Assembly: GCA_017434775.1 (NCBI GenBank)
Contig: JAFSGG010000086.1
Coordinates: 1-64,000, forward strand
DNA from: Clostridia bacterium
GTDB lineage: Bacteria; Bacillota; Clostridia; Christensenellales; Aristaeellaceae
Reading direction: 5' to 3'
Length of the DNA: 64,000 nt
Position numbers and translations under genes: made by a program. The notes under the pieces are model-generated. The model worked only from the letters and a program-made list of their open reading frames with translations, made no database searches and was not told where the DNA came from. Positions 1-7,758 of the stretch are shown in pieces. Numbering within the stretch: position 1 is the stretch's first letter; every line of letters starts with the position of its first letter.

Positions 1-330
1 AAGCTCATCGGTTCCGCTCAGCGCGTTCCCGTTTGCACCGGTTCCACCACCCTGCTGGTTGCCGTTGTGAAGGGCCAGGACGTGACCAAGGAATCCATCA
101 ATGCCGCCATGAAGAACGCCGCCTCCGCTTCCTTCGGCTACACCGAAGAACAGCTGGTGTCCTCTGACATCATCGGCATGACCTATGGCTCCCTGTTCGA
201 TGCCACCCAGACCATGGTTGCCAAGATCGCTGACGACACCTATCAGGTGCAGGTCGTGTCCTGGTACGACAACGAGAACAGCTACACCTCTCAGATGGTT
301 CGCACCATCAAGTACTTCGCTGAGCTGTAA
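1..330 (+). CDS. gapA: Glyceraldehyde-3-phosphate dehydrogenase, C-terminal part (cut by window edge)
   Basis: Carbon-metabolism enzyme that oxidises glyceraldehyde 3-phosphate to 1,3-bisphosphoglycerate with NAD and phosphate. The reading frame is open from base 1, so the gene begins outside the window; about 109 residues are visible. They carry the family's catalytic-domain signatures RVPV.TGS and [15 protein letters not shown] near the C-terminus. The remaining protein ends normally and shows no frameshift, so this is a truncation by the window and not a pseudogene. The usual partners cggR, pgk and tpiA are not adjacent; they lie on the minus strand at 38.1-41.5 kb. The only clear terminator downstream is the hairpin at 456-497, inside a mobile-element scar. 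Confidence 0.95.
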   Translation, partial: KLIGSAQRVPVCTGSTTLLVAVVKGQDVTKESINAAMKNAASASFGYTEEQLVSSDIIGMTYGSLFDATQTMVAKIADDTYQVQVVSWYDNENSYTSQMVRTIKYFAEL

Positions 331-455
331 TTCAGGAATTACAAGGCTTTGCGAGTGCTGAGGCGTAACGAAAGTTCGCGTCTGGTACGTAAAATGTTGA
401 ATTAGGCCTGTAGGCTGTTTGAAATATGACAGCCCTCTGGGTACGATAGGCATTT

Positions 456-497
456 CCCCCTCTTTCTGTTGGCTTATGTCAAAGAAAGAGGGGTTTT
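456..497 (+). terminator. Rho-independent terminator
   Basis: A perfect 10-bp stem, CCCCTCTTTC (457-466) with GAAAGAGGGG (484-493), is followed by TTTT. It may end gapA transcription. A related hairpin at 2005-2047 sits in the same position relative to a second recombinase fragment, so it may originally belong to the mobile element. Confidence 0.8.
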
Positions 498-583
498 CTA
501 TCATGGAGTATCATTTGGAATATAAGTCAGGGGGCTTTCGCGGGGAACTGGTGACAACCAATCCAAAACCTAAAAACTTCTAA
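498..583 (+). pseudogene. Decayed start of a tyrosine recombinase (copy 1)
   Basis: An ATG at 503 opens a 26-codon frame beginning MEYHLEYK. After one inserted base it would continue VRGLSRGT, which resembles the N-terminal core-binding start of XerC/phage-type tyrosine recombinases. About 50 bp (498-546) align with 2065-2115 with few mismatches and one gap. No rest of the gene follows, so this is a fragment. The assignment rests on a very short stretch and is an inference. Confidence 0.45.
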
Positions 584-587
584 ATAG

Positions 588-616
588 TTGATATGTCGGC
601 ATAGATATGATATACT
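588..616 (+). promoter_or_regulatory. SigA-type promoter of the orphan gene at 699
   Basis: TTGATA (588-593) and TATACT (611-616) are separated by 17 bp, with the gene's RBS (AAAGGGAG) about 65 bp further on. This also argues against any translation start upstream of about 622. Confidence 0.6.
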
Positions 617-698
617 CACGATCAGAGGTATTTTAAGTTGTTTTTTCATTGGAACGTTGAGCAAACTGCCACAAAAAACTGCAAAGGGAGAAACTTAT

Positions 699-1931
699 AT
701 GAGGCAAGAAATCCAGACATACCTTGAAAAAGCCGCTTCGCTTGAAAGTAATCTGATGAACTTGAGGATTTCCTATGAGGCTTTGAAGTTTCACGATGAA
801 TGCTATCAAGAGATTGGCACAAACCCGGACTATTCCTTGTCATGGGTGAGCAATGATTCACTGGTTGGGGCACTTTCTGAGCCGCCGCTGGATTATTACC
901 AGCCCAGTGTGCATTCTGTATATGACTTAGTTAACGAATGCAGGGAGGACGAACTCAGGGACAGCTATCCTAATTACTATGCTGTTCAACAAGAAGATCT
1001 ATTGGATGTATTTTCAGACATAGTCTATTCTGATGGTAACATACGACATGACATATTCTTCAAGCATTATAAAGCACCTAACTTAAAAAAGACCTTTGAT
1101 GCTTCGAAAGTAGTTCAAAAACCAGAAGAAGTGCCGCAGGCAGAGCGCTTTTCATTTGGGAAATGCCTGTTGTGGGCAGCTCTTGCATCTCTGTTGGTAT
1201 CATTTTTCTTGATTACTCTTACGGAAATGCCATATACTTCGGGCTTGATTATGTTTCCTATTTTTTTGGTGTCATTTACTTCAACGTTGTTTAAGGGGTG
1301 CAATAAAGCTGCTGATGCCTATGATGCATATTTGGTAAAGTTGAAAGAATATAATAACTTCAAATCTTCTGAAGAGGAATACTTCTCATCTGTAAAATCT
1401 ACATTGGAGGAAGCTTTTCAGCAAGCATCCGCAAAGGCAACGCCTGAATACGAGGCTTTTGCGCAAAAGCGAATTCAGATAATTTCCTCTGAGATCAAAA
1501 AACTGGAGTCGATCATCAATGAAAGTGAAGAAATCCTCAACAAACTATATGAAAAGGATATACTGTATCCGAAATATCGAAATTTTGCAGCAGTCTGCAC
1601 CATACTGGAGTATTTCGAAACCAGTCGCTGTTCTTCTTTGACTGGCGCAGATGGTGCATATAACCTTTTTGAATCAGAAACTCGTCAAAATCTGGTCATT
1701 CTGAAGCTGGATGAAATCCTTGAAAATCTGGATGAACTGAAAACAGCAATGTATAAATGTTGCACAGTTCTTGAAAAGGCAAGCAAGCAACTCGATGACG
1801 TACTGCAGGAACTTCAGCAAATAAATGAGATTGCCACCCAGCAACTATCTTTCCAGGCACTTACAATGTCGTATGCGTCTGCAGCCGCTAAGAATACAGA
1901 GGCTATCAAGTACCTGACGTTAATCTCTTAA
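699..1931 (+). CDS. Orphan membrane and coiled-coil protein of unknown function
   Basis: Not recognised as a named family. The start at the ATG after AAAGGGAGAAACTTAT gives 410 residues; an earlier in-frame start at 588 lies upstream of the promoter. Residues 1-140 are soluble and acidic. Two adjacent hydrophobic segments (about 158-175 and 185-203) form a probable helical hairpin in the membrane. The C-terminal half is rich in Glu/Lys/Leu heptads, likely coiled coil, with a conserved-looking stretch around YPKYRNFAAVCTILEYF. The gene is AT-richer than its neighbours and lies between two recombinase fragments and two similar terminators, which suggests arrival with a mobile element. Its role is unknown. 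Confidence 0.75.
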   Translation: MRQEIQTYLEKAASLESNLMNLRISYEALKFHDECYQEIGTNPDYSLSWVSNDSLVGALSEPPLDYYQPSVHSVYDLVNECREDELRDSYPNYYAVQQEDLLDVFSDIVYSDGNIRHDIFFKHYKAPNLKKTFDASKVVQKPEEVPQAERFSFGKCLLWAALASLLVSFFLITLTEMPYTSGLIMFPIFLVSFTSTLFKGCNKAADAYDAYLVKLKEYNNFKSSEEEYFSSVKSTLEEAFQQASAKATPEYEAFAQKRIQIISSEIKKLESIINESEEILNKLYEKDILYPKYRNFAAVCTILEYFETSRCSSLTGADGAYNLFESETRQNLVILKLDEILENLDELKTAMYKCCTVLEKASKQLDDVLQELQQINEIATQQLSFQALTMSYASAAAKNTEAIKYLTLIS

Positions 1932-2003
1932 CTGTTTCCTATGCTGTTGCCATCGCTCTTGTAGTTTTTTGCGATTTCAACCCATCAGGCACGATTGGCA
2001 TTA

Positions 2004-2047
2004 CCCCCCTTTTTCCAACTGTCAACAGGAGGAAAAAGGGGGTTTTT
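2004..2047 (+). terminator. Rho-independent terminator
   Basis: A 12-bp perfect stem, CCCCCTTTTTCC (2005-2016) with GGAAAAAGGGGG (2031-2042), is followed by TTTTT. It probably ends the orphan gene at 699-1931. It has the same local layout as the hairpin at 456-497. Confidence 0.85.
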
Positions 2048-2064
2048 GTTGTTACTGAAGGATG

Positions 2065-2147
2065 CTATCATGGAGTATCAGTTGGAATGTAAGGTCAGGA
2101 GGCTGTCGCAGGGGACGATTGAGAATTACGATAGGCATTTACGTTAA
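2065..2147 (+). pseudogene. Decayed start of a tyrosine recombinase (copy 2)
   Basis: An ATG at 2070 opens a frame reading MEYQLECKVRRLSQGTIENY, then DRHLR and a stop. The pattern C..RGLS.GTI..Y.RHL is typical of the first helix of XerC/XerD and phage integrases. Nothing recognisable as recombinase follows. The segment duplicates 498-546. The codons for YDRHL contain the 14-mer TACGATAGGCATTT (2127-2140), which also occurs at 442-455 and, with changes, at 1990-2003. The call is an inference from a short but characteristic sequence. Confidence 0.55.
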
Positions 2148-2246
2148 TGTTACGTGTTAAACAGGAAAAAAGCTTGCCACTTTAATTATTAAATAAATAT
2201 GAAGTATCCGACTGCCTGTGTTCAGATTGTCGTTCATATGTTTGGA

Positions 2247-2275
2247 TTGACATAATATGGGGAACAATGTATAAT
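2247..2275 (+). promoter_or_regulatory. SigA-type promoter of the polysaccharide deacetylase
   Basis: Consensus TTGACA (2247-2252), 17-bp spacer, consensus TATAAT (2270-2275). Transcription should begin near 2282, which rules out the in-frame ATG at 2267 as start and supports the TTG at 2312. Confidence 0.85.
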
Positions 2276-2311
2276 TATGAAAAAATCCCAATATATGGAG
2301 GTGTGTTTCTG

Positions 2312-3313
2312 TTGTGTAAACGGATTCTGTGGCTGGCATTATTGATGCTGGTACTGCCGGCTACATCTCTTGCTGCGGAGAACTATGCATTCTGTGAACC
2401 TGCTTATGTGGGTCTGTATGGCAGAGAACTGGATCTGAGTTTCAAGTGCATTCGTGCCGGCAGCGATGCGGATATATTGCTTGTTCTGGACGAAAACGGC
2501 GAAGTGCTGTGTCAGCGAAAATTCGATAGTCAGCAAAAGAATGGCGTCTTTCGAATTGGCATTACCGAGGAAATGCCCCAGGGACAAACCATCCGGCTTG
2601 TTCTGGAAAAAAACGGAGAGCATATCCTGCAGGATGAAAGTATCCTTGCCGCAGATGCAGCTAAGCGCGACGGGCTGCGTATTGTGGCAACAGACGAGAA
2701 AAAGATTGCCATTACCTTTGATACTGCCGGTGGGCTGGGAAAGATCCCTGTGCTGCTGGACACGCTGGACACCCTGGATATCAAGTGCACCTTCTTTATA
2801 CAGGGGGAACTCATTCTAAAACACAGGGAATGGGTCAGTGAAATCTACGCCCGTGGGCACGAACTGGCAAATCACTCCATGCTTCATCCCGATATGCGTG
2901 AAGCTTCCATCCAGACCATTTATAGAGAGATTACCCGCTGTAATGAATTGCTTGAGGGTATTACCGGGCAGCCTGTTGCCTACTACCGCCCGCCGAGCGG
3001 TTACTATACTTACCGTGATCGCGCTATCGGCCGTGCGCTGGGCTGTGAGATGATTTTGTGGACCTTTGACAGCCTGGATGGCTTTTATGAATCCACCCGC
3101 GAACAGGTGATGAATGTGCTGCGCAAGAAAACCGAGCCCGGTTCCATCATCCTTATGCATACTTATGGCCGCCATACCATCAGTACATTGCTGGAATATG
3201 TTCCTGAACTGCAGTCTCAGGGCTATGAATTTGTCACCGTAACCGAACTGATGCCCAAAGGTGGTGTGCTGGACGGCGATGGTGTCATGCGCCTCCCAAA
3301 CAATGCAGAATAA
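2312..3313 (+). CDS. Secreted polysaccharide deacetylase (NodB domain)
   Basis: Carbohydrate esterase family 4 enzyme expected to remove N-acetyl groups from peptidoglycan or another extracellular glycan. TTG is taken as start because GGAGG lies 10 bases upstream and the promoter lies just before; this gives 333 residues with a signal peptide (LCKRILWLALLMLVLPATSL then AA). An N-terminal beta-rich region of about 110 residues precedes the NodB domain. Visible motifs are TFDTAGG (motif 1), the metal ligands HSMLH (motif 2), YRPPSGYY (motif 3) and LMHT (motif 5). Motif 1 lacks the second Asp of TFDD, as PdaA-type enzymes also do, so substrate and activity may differ from chitin deacetylases. 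Monocistronic. Confidence 0.88.
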   Translation: MCKRILWLALLMLVLPATSLAAENYAFCEPAYVGLYGRELDLSFKCIRAGSDADILLVLDENGEVLCQRKFDSQQKNGVFRIGITEEMPQGQTIRLVLEKNGEHILQDESILAADAAKRDGLRIVATDEKKIAITFDTAGGLGKIPVLLDTLDTLDIKCTFFIQGELILKHREWVSEIYARGHELANHSMLHPDMREASIQTIYREITRCNELLEGITGQPVAYYRPPSGYYTYRDRAIGRALGCEMILWTFDSLDGFYESTREQVMNVLRKKTEPGSIILMHTYGRHTISTLLEYVPELQSQGYEFVTVTELMPKGGVLDGDGVMRLPNNAE

Positions 3314-3350
3314 CTGCTATCACAGTGCACCGTAGGAAGTGCCTGCATTG

Positions 3351-3373
3351 CCCCTCTTTCAGGAGGGGTTTTT
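3351..3373 (+). terminator. Terminator of the deacetylase gene
   Basis: CCCCTC (3351-3356) pairs with GAGGGG (3363-3368), followed by TTTTT. Confidence 0.75.
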
Positions 3374-3382
3374 GATTGCATC

Positions 3383-3409
3383 AAAAAACCACCCGGATTG
3401 GCGGGTGGT
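3383..3409 (-). terminator. Terminator of the secreted unknown at 3432
   Basis: Perfect 8-bp stem ACCACCCG (3388-3395) with CGGGTGGT (3402-3409). The A-run before it reads as a U-tract on the minus strand. Confidence 0.8.
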
Positions 3410-3431
3410 CTTTGGTATGTTCCGGATTGGA

Positions 3432-3977
3432 TTATTGGACATTGGGGAATTGGGTGTAGGTGAAGGGAATTTCTTTCACCACTTTTCCATCCACCCGTAC
3501 CACAAAAGTGCCTTCCAGGGTGTCAAGATCAGCCGGCTTGGTAATATCGGTAATTTCTTCTATGGAAACGGTTTCAAAAATCGCAGCTTTTGTATTCCGG
3601 CCGGGCTCGGCATCCAGGGTACGGTTTCCGTAGCAGCCCACGCTCCAGTTATTCATAAACACATCATAGTCTTTCACATGGACGGATACTTGGTAATTGC
3701 TGCGGTTGATGAGGGTACCCATCAGGCTGATGGAGGTACCGAAATAATTCCATTCAAACCCGGTAATCTTGACGGTGATGCCCAGCTCTTTATCTTCATA
3801 GAGAATGTTATCCAGCTGGGTTTCCCGGTCGGCCAGTTCGGAATGGCAAAGGTTCATCAGTTTCAGCAGTGCATCATCCGACAGGGCAGAAAAATCAATG
3901 AGGTTTTCCGCCAGGGCGCTGCAAGTGCCGCACAGCAGCATGAGCGCAACAAAGAAAGCAACCAGTTTTTTCATCAT
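3432..3977 (-). CDS. Small secreted protein of unknown function
   Basis: 181 residues with a clear signal peptide (MMKKLVAFFVALMLLCGTCS then ALA), so exported. There is no lipobox and no later membrane segment. The mature part starts with a short helical region (about 25-60) followed by a beta-rich domain with FEWNYFGTSISLMGTLINRS and a run of alternating hydrophobics. The fold resembles the extracellular immunoglobulin-like accessory domains of clostridial exported proteins, but no family could be named. AAAGGGGAT precedes tandem ATG codons, and either may be used. It has its own promoter (4026-4053) divergent from the Dus gene. Confidence 0.75.
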   Translation of the reverse strand: MMKKLVAFFVALMLLCGTCSALAENLIDFSALSDDALLKLMNLCHSELADRETQLDNILYEDKELGITVKITGFEWNYFGTSISLMGTLINRSNYQVSVHVKDYDVFMNNWSVGCYGNRTLDAEPGRNTKAAIFETVSIEEITDITKPADLDTLEGTFVVRVDGKVVKEIPFTYTQFPNVQ

Positions 3978-4025
3978 AATATCCCCTTTCTTGTATGAGA
4001 GCCTTGGGGGCTTGTTTATAGATAC

Positions 4026-4053
4026 AGTATAGCATGCTTTGTGGGAATGTCAA
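4026..4053 (-). promoter_or_regulatory. Promoter of the secreted unknown at 3432
   Basis: On the minus strand, TTGACA (4053-4048) and TATACT (4031-4026) have a 16-bp spacer. Confidence 0.7.
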
Positions 4054-4065
4054 TAGAGGAAGCGC

Positions 4066-4094
4066 TTGCGAAGCAACAGGAAAAATGCTATAAT
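4066..4094 (+). promoter_or_regulatory. Promoter of the dihydrouridine synthase gene
   Basis: TTGCGA (4066-4071), 17-bp spacer, TATAAT (4089-4094). It is back-to-back with the promoter at 4026-4053. Confidence 0.75.
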
Positions 4095-4126
4095 GCAGCG
4101 GCAAACAAAAGCGGGGAGGGAAAGGC

Positions 4127-5086
4127 ATGCGCATGTATTTTGCGCCCATGGAAGGGATCACCGACGCTATTTTCCGGCAGGTGTTTCAGGCCCGGTTTGG
4201 CGGCATCGATAAGTATTTCATGCCCTTTGTCAGCCCGTCATCTTCTCTTTCCTATACCGTCCGGCAGGATTTTGAGCTTTCGCCGGAGCAGAACCGAGGG
4301 CTTTTTGCGGTGCCCCAGATATTGGCCAGGGATCCTTTGTGTTTCCTTGGTGCGGCCCGGGGTTTTGCGGACAGCGGCTATCCGGAGGTAAACCTGAACC
4401 TGGGCTGCCCCTCCGGCACGGTGACCGGTAAGGGGAAGGGCTCTGCCATGCTGAAGGATCCGGACGCCCTGCGGCGGTTTCTGGATCAGGTGTACGGTAA
4501 TACACCTCTGCCTGTTTCCATCAAGACCCGGATCGGTTTTGATGAACCGGAGGAGTGGGAAAAGCTGCTGCCGGTATTTTCCACCTATCCCATTCATGAA
4601 TTGATCATCCATCCCCGTACCCGGAGCCAGATTTACCGGGGCACACCCTGGTACCATGCCTTTGAACAGGCATTGGCAGCGCTGAAATGCCCCCTTGTCT
4701 ATAATGGTGATCTGTTCACGGCGAAGCGGGTGCAGGAAGTGCAGGATGCTTATCCCCATATCCGCGGGCTGATGCTGGGGCGTGGTTTGCTTTCCAATCC
4801 GGCGGTGCTCCGGGAAGTGGAAGGCGGCGCACCCCTTACGAAGGAAGATCTGATTTCTTTCCACGATGACCTGTTCCGGGCGTATTGGAACACCTGGCAT
4901 CCCCTGACGGCGGTGGGGCGGATGCATGTGTTCCTGAAATACTTCGCCCATAGCCTGGACGTGCCTTTCAAATATGTACGGGAAGCTCTGCGGGCCAATA
5001 AGCCGGAAGAATATCTGGATGCGGCAGGCGAAATGTTTGCCCGGGCGGCAATTGCCGAAAATCCCCGGTATGTGCAGCCGGAATGA
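4127..5086 (+). CDS. tRNA-dihydrouridine synthase family protein
   Basis: FMN-dependent enzyme reducing uridine to dihydrouridine in tRNA D-loops. 319 residues, normal for the family. The TIM-barrel starts at once with YFAPMEGITDAIFR. The catalytic cysteine is in NLGCPSGTVTGKGKGSAM, followed by SIKTRIGF, the HPRTR.Q.Y.G substrate/flavin motif, NGD and LMLGRGLLSNP (phosphate-binding end of the barrel). A short helical domain closes the C-terminus. The start is the ATG after GGGGAGGGAAAGGC; a second ATG two codons on is less well spaced. It forms a single-gene transcript. The Dus subfamily, and so the exact uridine target, cannot be settled by eye. Confidence 0.9.
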   Translation: MRMYFAPMEGITDAIFRQVFQARFGGIDKYFMPFVSPSSSLSYTVRQDFELSPEQNRGLFAVPQILARDPLCFLGAARGFADSGYPEVNLNLGCPSGTVTGKGKGSAMLKDPDALRRFLDQVYGNTPLPVSIKTRIGFDEPEEWEKLLPVFSTYPIHELIIHPRTRSQIYRGTPWYHAFEQALAALKCPLVYNGDLFTAKRVQEVQDAYPHIRGLMLGRGLLSNPAVLREVEGGAPLTKEDLISFHDDLFRAYWNTWHPLTAVGRMHVFLKYFAHSLDVPFKYVREALRANKPEEYLDAAGEMFARAAIAENPRYVQPE

Positions 5087-5094
5087 AAATACAA

Positions 5095-5137
5095 ACGGCA
5101 TGGGAGAACAAAAAGTTCTCTTCCATGCCGTTTTTTG
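5095..5137. terminator. Terminator shared by convergent genes
   Basis: Long hairpin: ACGGCATGG plus GAGAAC (5095-5109) pairs with GTTCTC and CCATGCCGT (5115-5131) with a TT bulge. T's follow on the plus strand. On the minus strand the U-tract is weaker. Confidence 0.8.
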
Positions 5138-5186
5138 TGCCTGATGGCTTGGTTATTTGTATGTTTCGTTCTATATTACACAAACA

Positions 5187-6011
5187 TCAAAGATCATCAT
5201 TGATTTGCATTATGGTGGCGTCGCCGGAGGGGGTTGTCAGGCTCTGTTCAAAATCGGCCTTGGGCAGCCGGGTATAGGTGATCAGCCAGGCCGGGAACCA
5301 GTCGCCGTCACCGTTGTAATTGATGCGGCCTTGGGAGAAGGAGTGATTGATAATGGTTACATAGCTGCCGTTTTCATCCGGGATGACCCAGGTGATATCT
5401 TCCTTGTTGCTGATTTCATAGCGAACAGACAGCATGAGTTCAGGCTTCCAACTGGCAGGGACGGAATAGCTGCCTTCTCGCTGCCAGCCGGAATAGGTAA
5501 CCGGATAGCTGTTGACCACGGAAGGAAGTGCCATATTCTTCTCGGAGGAATAGGTGGGCTCGCCGTATTTTTCCATCAGGATGTTCAGGATCAGCTGCCT
5601 GTCCTGCTCTGTGGTCTCCCTGCAATCCAACGAATACTGCATGCGGAAAACCTGTCCCTGATCGTTGAACCAATAGGCAATTTCGGAATCCTTGATGCCG
5701 GCGAAGGTGCCGGTGCTGAAAAGATCGGGCAGCTGGGCTTCGTCGTAAAAATGATCGATGTAGGTGCCCAGGGATACGGTGGCTTTATCGGGCGCTGCCA
5801 TATCCTTCACCATCTGAAAACCGGCGGCCTCTTCCTTCTTAATCACTTCTTCCCGGGTCATGCCGAAGGTGACGCCGCTGTGGAGAGAAAAATCGCAGGC
5901 CAGGGTGGATTGGGGTGCGGCGTTTTCTTTCTGGGGTTCACCGCAGGCAGTGAGGGAAAGGGCGATCACAGCCAGCAGGAGAAGAGCAATATACTTTTTC
6001 ATTTGTTTCAT
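5187..6011 (-). CDS. Lipoprotein of unknown function
   Basis: 274 residues. A type II signal peptide with lipobox LTAC (Cys about residue 23) predicts a lipid-anchored protein on the outer face of the membrane. After a short linker rich in Gln/Glu/Ala/Pro, the mature protein has GVTFGMTREEVIKKEEAAGF, a pattern often seen at the start of small alpha/beta lipoprotein domains, then a beta-rich part (about 150-260) with YVTIINHSFSQGRINYNG. No enzyme motif was found. AGGAGG stands 9 bases before the first ATG, whereas the second ATG (MKKY) is too far from it. A strong promoter lies at 6042-6070. Confidence 0.78.
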   Translation of the reverse strand: MKQMKKYIALLLLAVIALSLTACGEPQKENAAPQSTLACDFSLHSGVTFGMTREEVIKKEEAAGFQMVKDMAAPDKATVSLGTYIDHFYDEAQLPDLFSTGTFAGIKDSEIAYWFNDQGQVFRMQYSLDCRETTEQDRQLILNILMEKYGEPTYSSEKNMALPSVVNSYPVTYSGWQREGSYSVPASWKPELMLSVRYEISNKEDITWVIPDENGSYVTIINHSFSQGRINYNGDGDWFPAWLITYTRLPKADFEQSLTTPSGDATIMQINDDL

Positions 6012-6041
6012 GGGGGATTTCCTCCTTTTTTATCTGTTCTT

Positions 6042-6070
6042 ATTATAAAGCACCTCGATTCCTTTTTCAA
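6042..6070 (-). promoter_or_regulatory. Promoter of the lipoprotein gene
   Basis: On the minus strand TTGAAA (6070-6065), 17-bp spacer, TATAAT (6047-6042). Confidence 0.75.
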
Positions 6071-6099
6071 GCGTATGTTTCTCCCGCCGCTTGGCTTGA

Positions 6100-6129
6100 T
6101 TGACGCAAAAAGGATTGCTGTGCTATAAT
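6100..6129 (+). promoter_or_regulatory. Promoter of the membrane glycosyltransferase-like gene
   Basis: TTGACG (6100-6105), 18-bp spacer, consensus TATAAT (6124-6129). It is divergent from the lipoprotein promoter. Confidence 0.8.
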
Positions 6130-6163
6130 CACCGGGATAACACTCAGGGGGAAGGGAACGAAA

Positions 6164-7708
6164 GTGAAATTCAGGTATGGCAAAAAGGATTGGCTGACAG
6201 CCGGTGCACTGGCGCTTGTGATGGCGCTGCTTTTTGGGCTGCAGCTGACCCGGGGCGTGCCCTATTGGGGGGACGATTTTGCTGCTTACCTATCGGAAGG
6301 GATTGCTATTTCGGAGGGCAAGCTGGCAGAGCAGGCGCATATCAATGTCGGCATGCATCCATCCCCTTTGCCCGCGGAAGCCGATCGGGGCACGCTTGTG
6401 TATGCCTGGGGCTTTCCCCTGAGCCTTTCCTTGGTGCACCAATTTGTTGGTTTTGACCGGGAAGACTTTGGCAGCCTGATATATTATAAGCTGCCTTCCC
6501 TGATTACTTTTGCCCTGATGAGCGGGGTATTGTATTTGTATTACCGCCGTCGTTTTTCCATGGGCCTTTCAGCCTTTCTGGCCGGGGTGTTCGCTGCCGG
6601 CAGTCGGCTGATGCCCGTGGTGGATCACCTGTACGCGGACGTGTATTTCCTGTTTTTCTGCGTGCTGGCGTTCTGGCTTCAGGAATGCATGGAAGCAGCG
6701 GTGACGGATGCTTCCCGAAAATTCCTGCCTTTTTTGCAGGCGGTATGGCTGGGACTGGCTCTGTTCATGGTGTACGAAACCCGGCTGAACGGCTTGACGG
6801 TGGTCGTGATCATGGCGGCTTCGCAGATCCTGCGTATCGCCCGGCAGCCCGGGCAATACGGCGCACGGCAGGTTGCTGCCTGCTGTTTGCCTTATGTGGT
6901 GTTTTTCATTGCCCGTTGGCTGGCAGAGTCCACATTCATGCCGGCTACGTCCAACCTGAGCGACGTGGGCAGTGTGACCGTGGGCAAAGTGTTTGAAAAT
7001 ATCGGTTATTACATTGGCGTTACAGCCCAGTATCTGTATCGGCTGAGCATGCCGGTGAGTTTGGTATTGCTGCCGCTTTTATTTGTTCTGCTGGCGATGG
7101 GCATTTATGTCAAAGGGTTCCGGTGGGAAAACCTGCATCTGACGTTCTTTGTACTGGCCACCTATTTCGTGCTGGTGATTCTGCCCTATGTGCAGGGGAT
7201 CCGGTATCTGTTCAATATTTTGCCCTTCCTGATGATGTATATGGCTTATGGCGGCATCCATCTGTACCAATGGGCGCAGAAAAAGAAGCCGGTATGGCAA
7301 TGGAAACGAATTCTGGCCGTGCTTGCGGCGGTGGTGCTGGTATGCACATTCGGGGCGGCGCTGTATCAGGGGATCACCAATCAGGTGCAGGGCGGTCAGC
7401 CGGAAAAGGAAGATGTGTATTCAAAGGAAGCGGTGGATATGTACCGCTACATTCAGGCACAAACGCCCAAAGATGCGGTGATTGCTTTCATCAAGCCCAG
7501 GGCGCTCCACCTGAATACGGAGCGTATCAGTTTCCGTCCCAGTGTCAATGGCCGTGTTCTGACGGAAGCGGATTATTATCTGCGGTGCACTTATCCGATT
7601 CAGGATGAAGCGGAAACCGATGAACAATTGCGGCAGAATCTTTCCATACTGGAACCGGTATATGAAAACCCGTCCTTTGTGCTGTATCGCGTGATGCCGG
7701 GTGAATAA
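6164..7708 (+). CDS. Polytopic membrane protein, probable GT-C type glycosyltransferase
   Basis: 514 residues, starting at GTG after GGGGGAAGGGAACG. About ten hydrophobic segments begin at residue 10. The first extracytoplasmic loop carries WGDDF (residues about 37-41), the acidic pair that marks GT-C enzymes of the PMT/ArnT type, which use polyprenyl-phosphate sugars. Later segments include VVDHLYADVYFLFFCVLAFW. A soluble C-terminal tail (about 420-514, with YRYIQAQTPKDAVIAF and FRPSVNGR) resembles the tail of the 693-aa protein at 59069. Sugar donor and acceptor are unknown. The gene stands alone between its promoter and a strong terminator. Membrane topology and the DDF motif are seen; glycosyltransferase function is inferred. 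Confidence 0.75.
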   Translation: MKFRYGKKDWLTAGALALVMALLFGLQLTRGVPYWGDDFAAYLSEGIAISEGKLAEQAHINVGMHPSPLPAEADRGTLVYAWGFPLSLSLVHQFVGFDREDFGSLIYYKLPSLITFALMSGVLYLYYRRRFSMGLSAFLAGVFAAGSRLMPVVDHLYADVYFLFFCVLAFWLQECMEAAVTDASRKFLPFLQAVWLGLALFMVYETRLNGLTVVVIMAASQILRIARQPGQYGARQVAACCLPYVVFFIARWLAESTFMPATSNLSDVGSVTVGKVFENIGYYIGVTAQYLYRLSMPVSLVLLPLLFVLLAMGIYVKGFRWENLHLTFFVLATYFVLVILPYVQGIRYLFNILPFLMMYMAYGGIHLYQWAQKKKPVWQWKRILAVLAAVVLVCTFGAALYQGITNQVQGGQPEKEDVYSKEAVDMYRYIQAQTPKDAVIAFIKPRALHLNTERISFRPSVNGRVLTEADYYLRCTYPIQDEAETDEQLRQNLSILEPVYENPSFVLYRVMPGE

Positions 7709-7741
7709 AGAAAAGGAAGCGACAGGATCGCTTCCTTTTTT
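7709..7741. terminator. Bidirectional terminator
   Basis: Perfect 8-bp stem GGAAGCGA (7715-7722) with TCGCTTCC (7728-7735), AAAA before and TTTTTT after. It serves the membrane protein (plus) and the ABC exporter (minus). Confidence 0.85.
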
Positions 7742-7758
7742 CGTGAGACTGGATCAGA

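Noticed and set aside
1..330. gapA fragment as a pseudogene
   Set aside because: The frame is open to the first base and the C-terminus is normal, so the truncation is due to the window edge.
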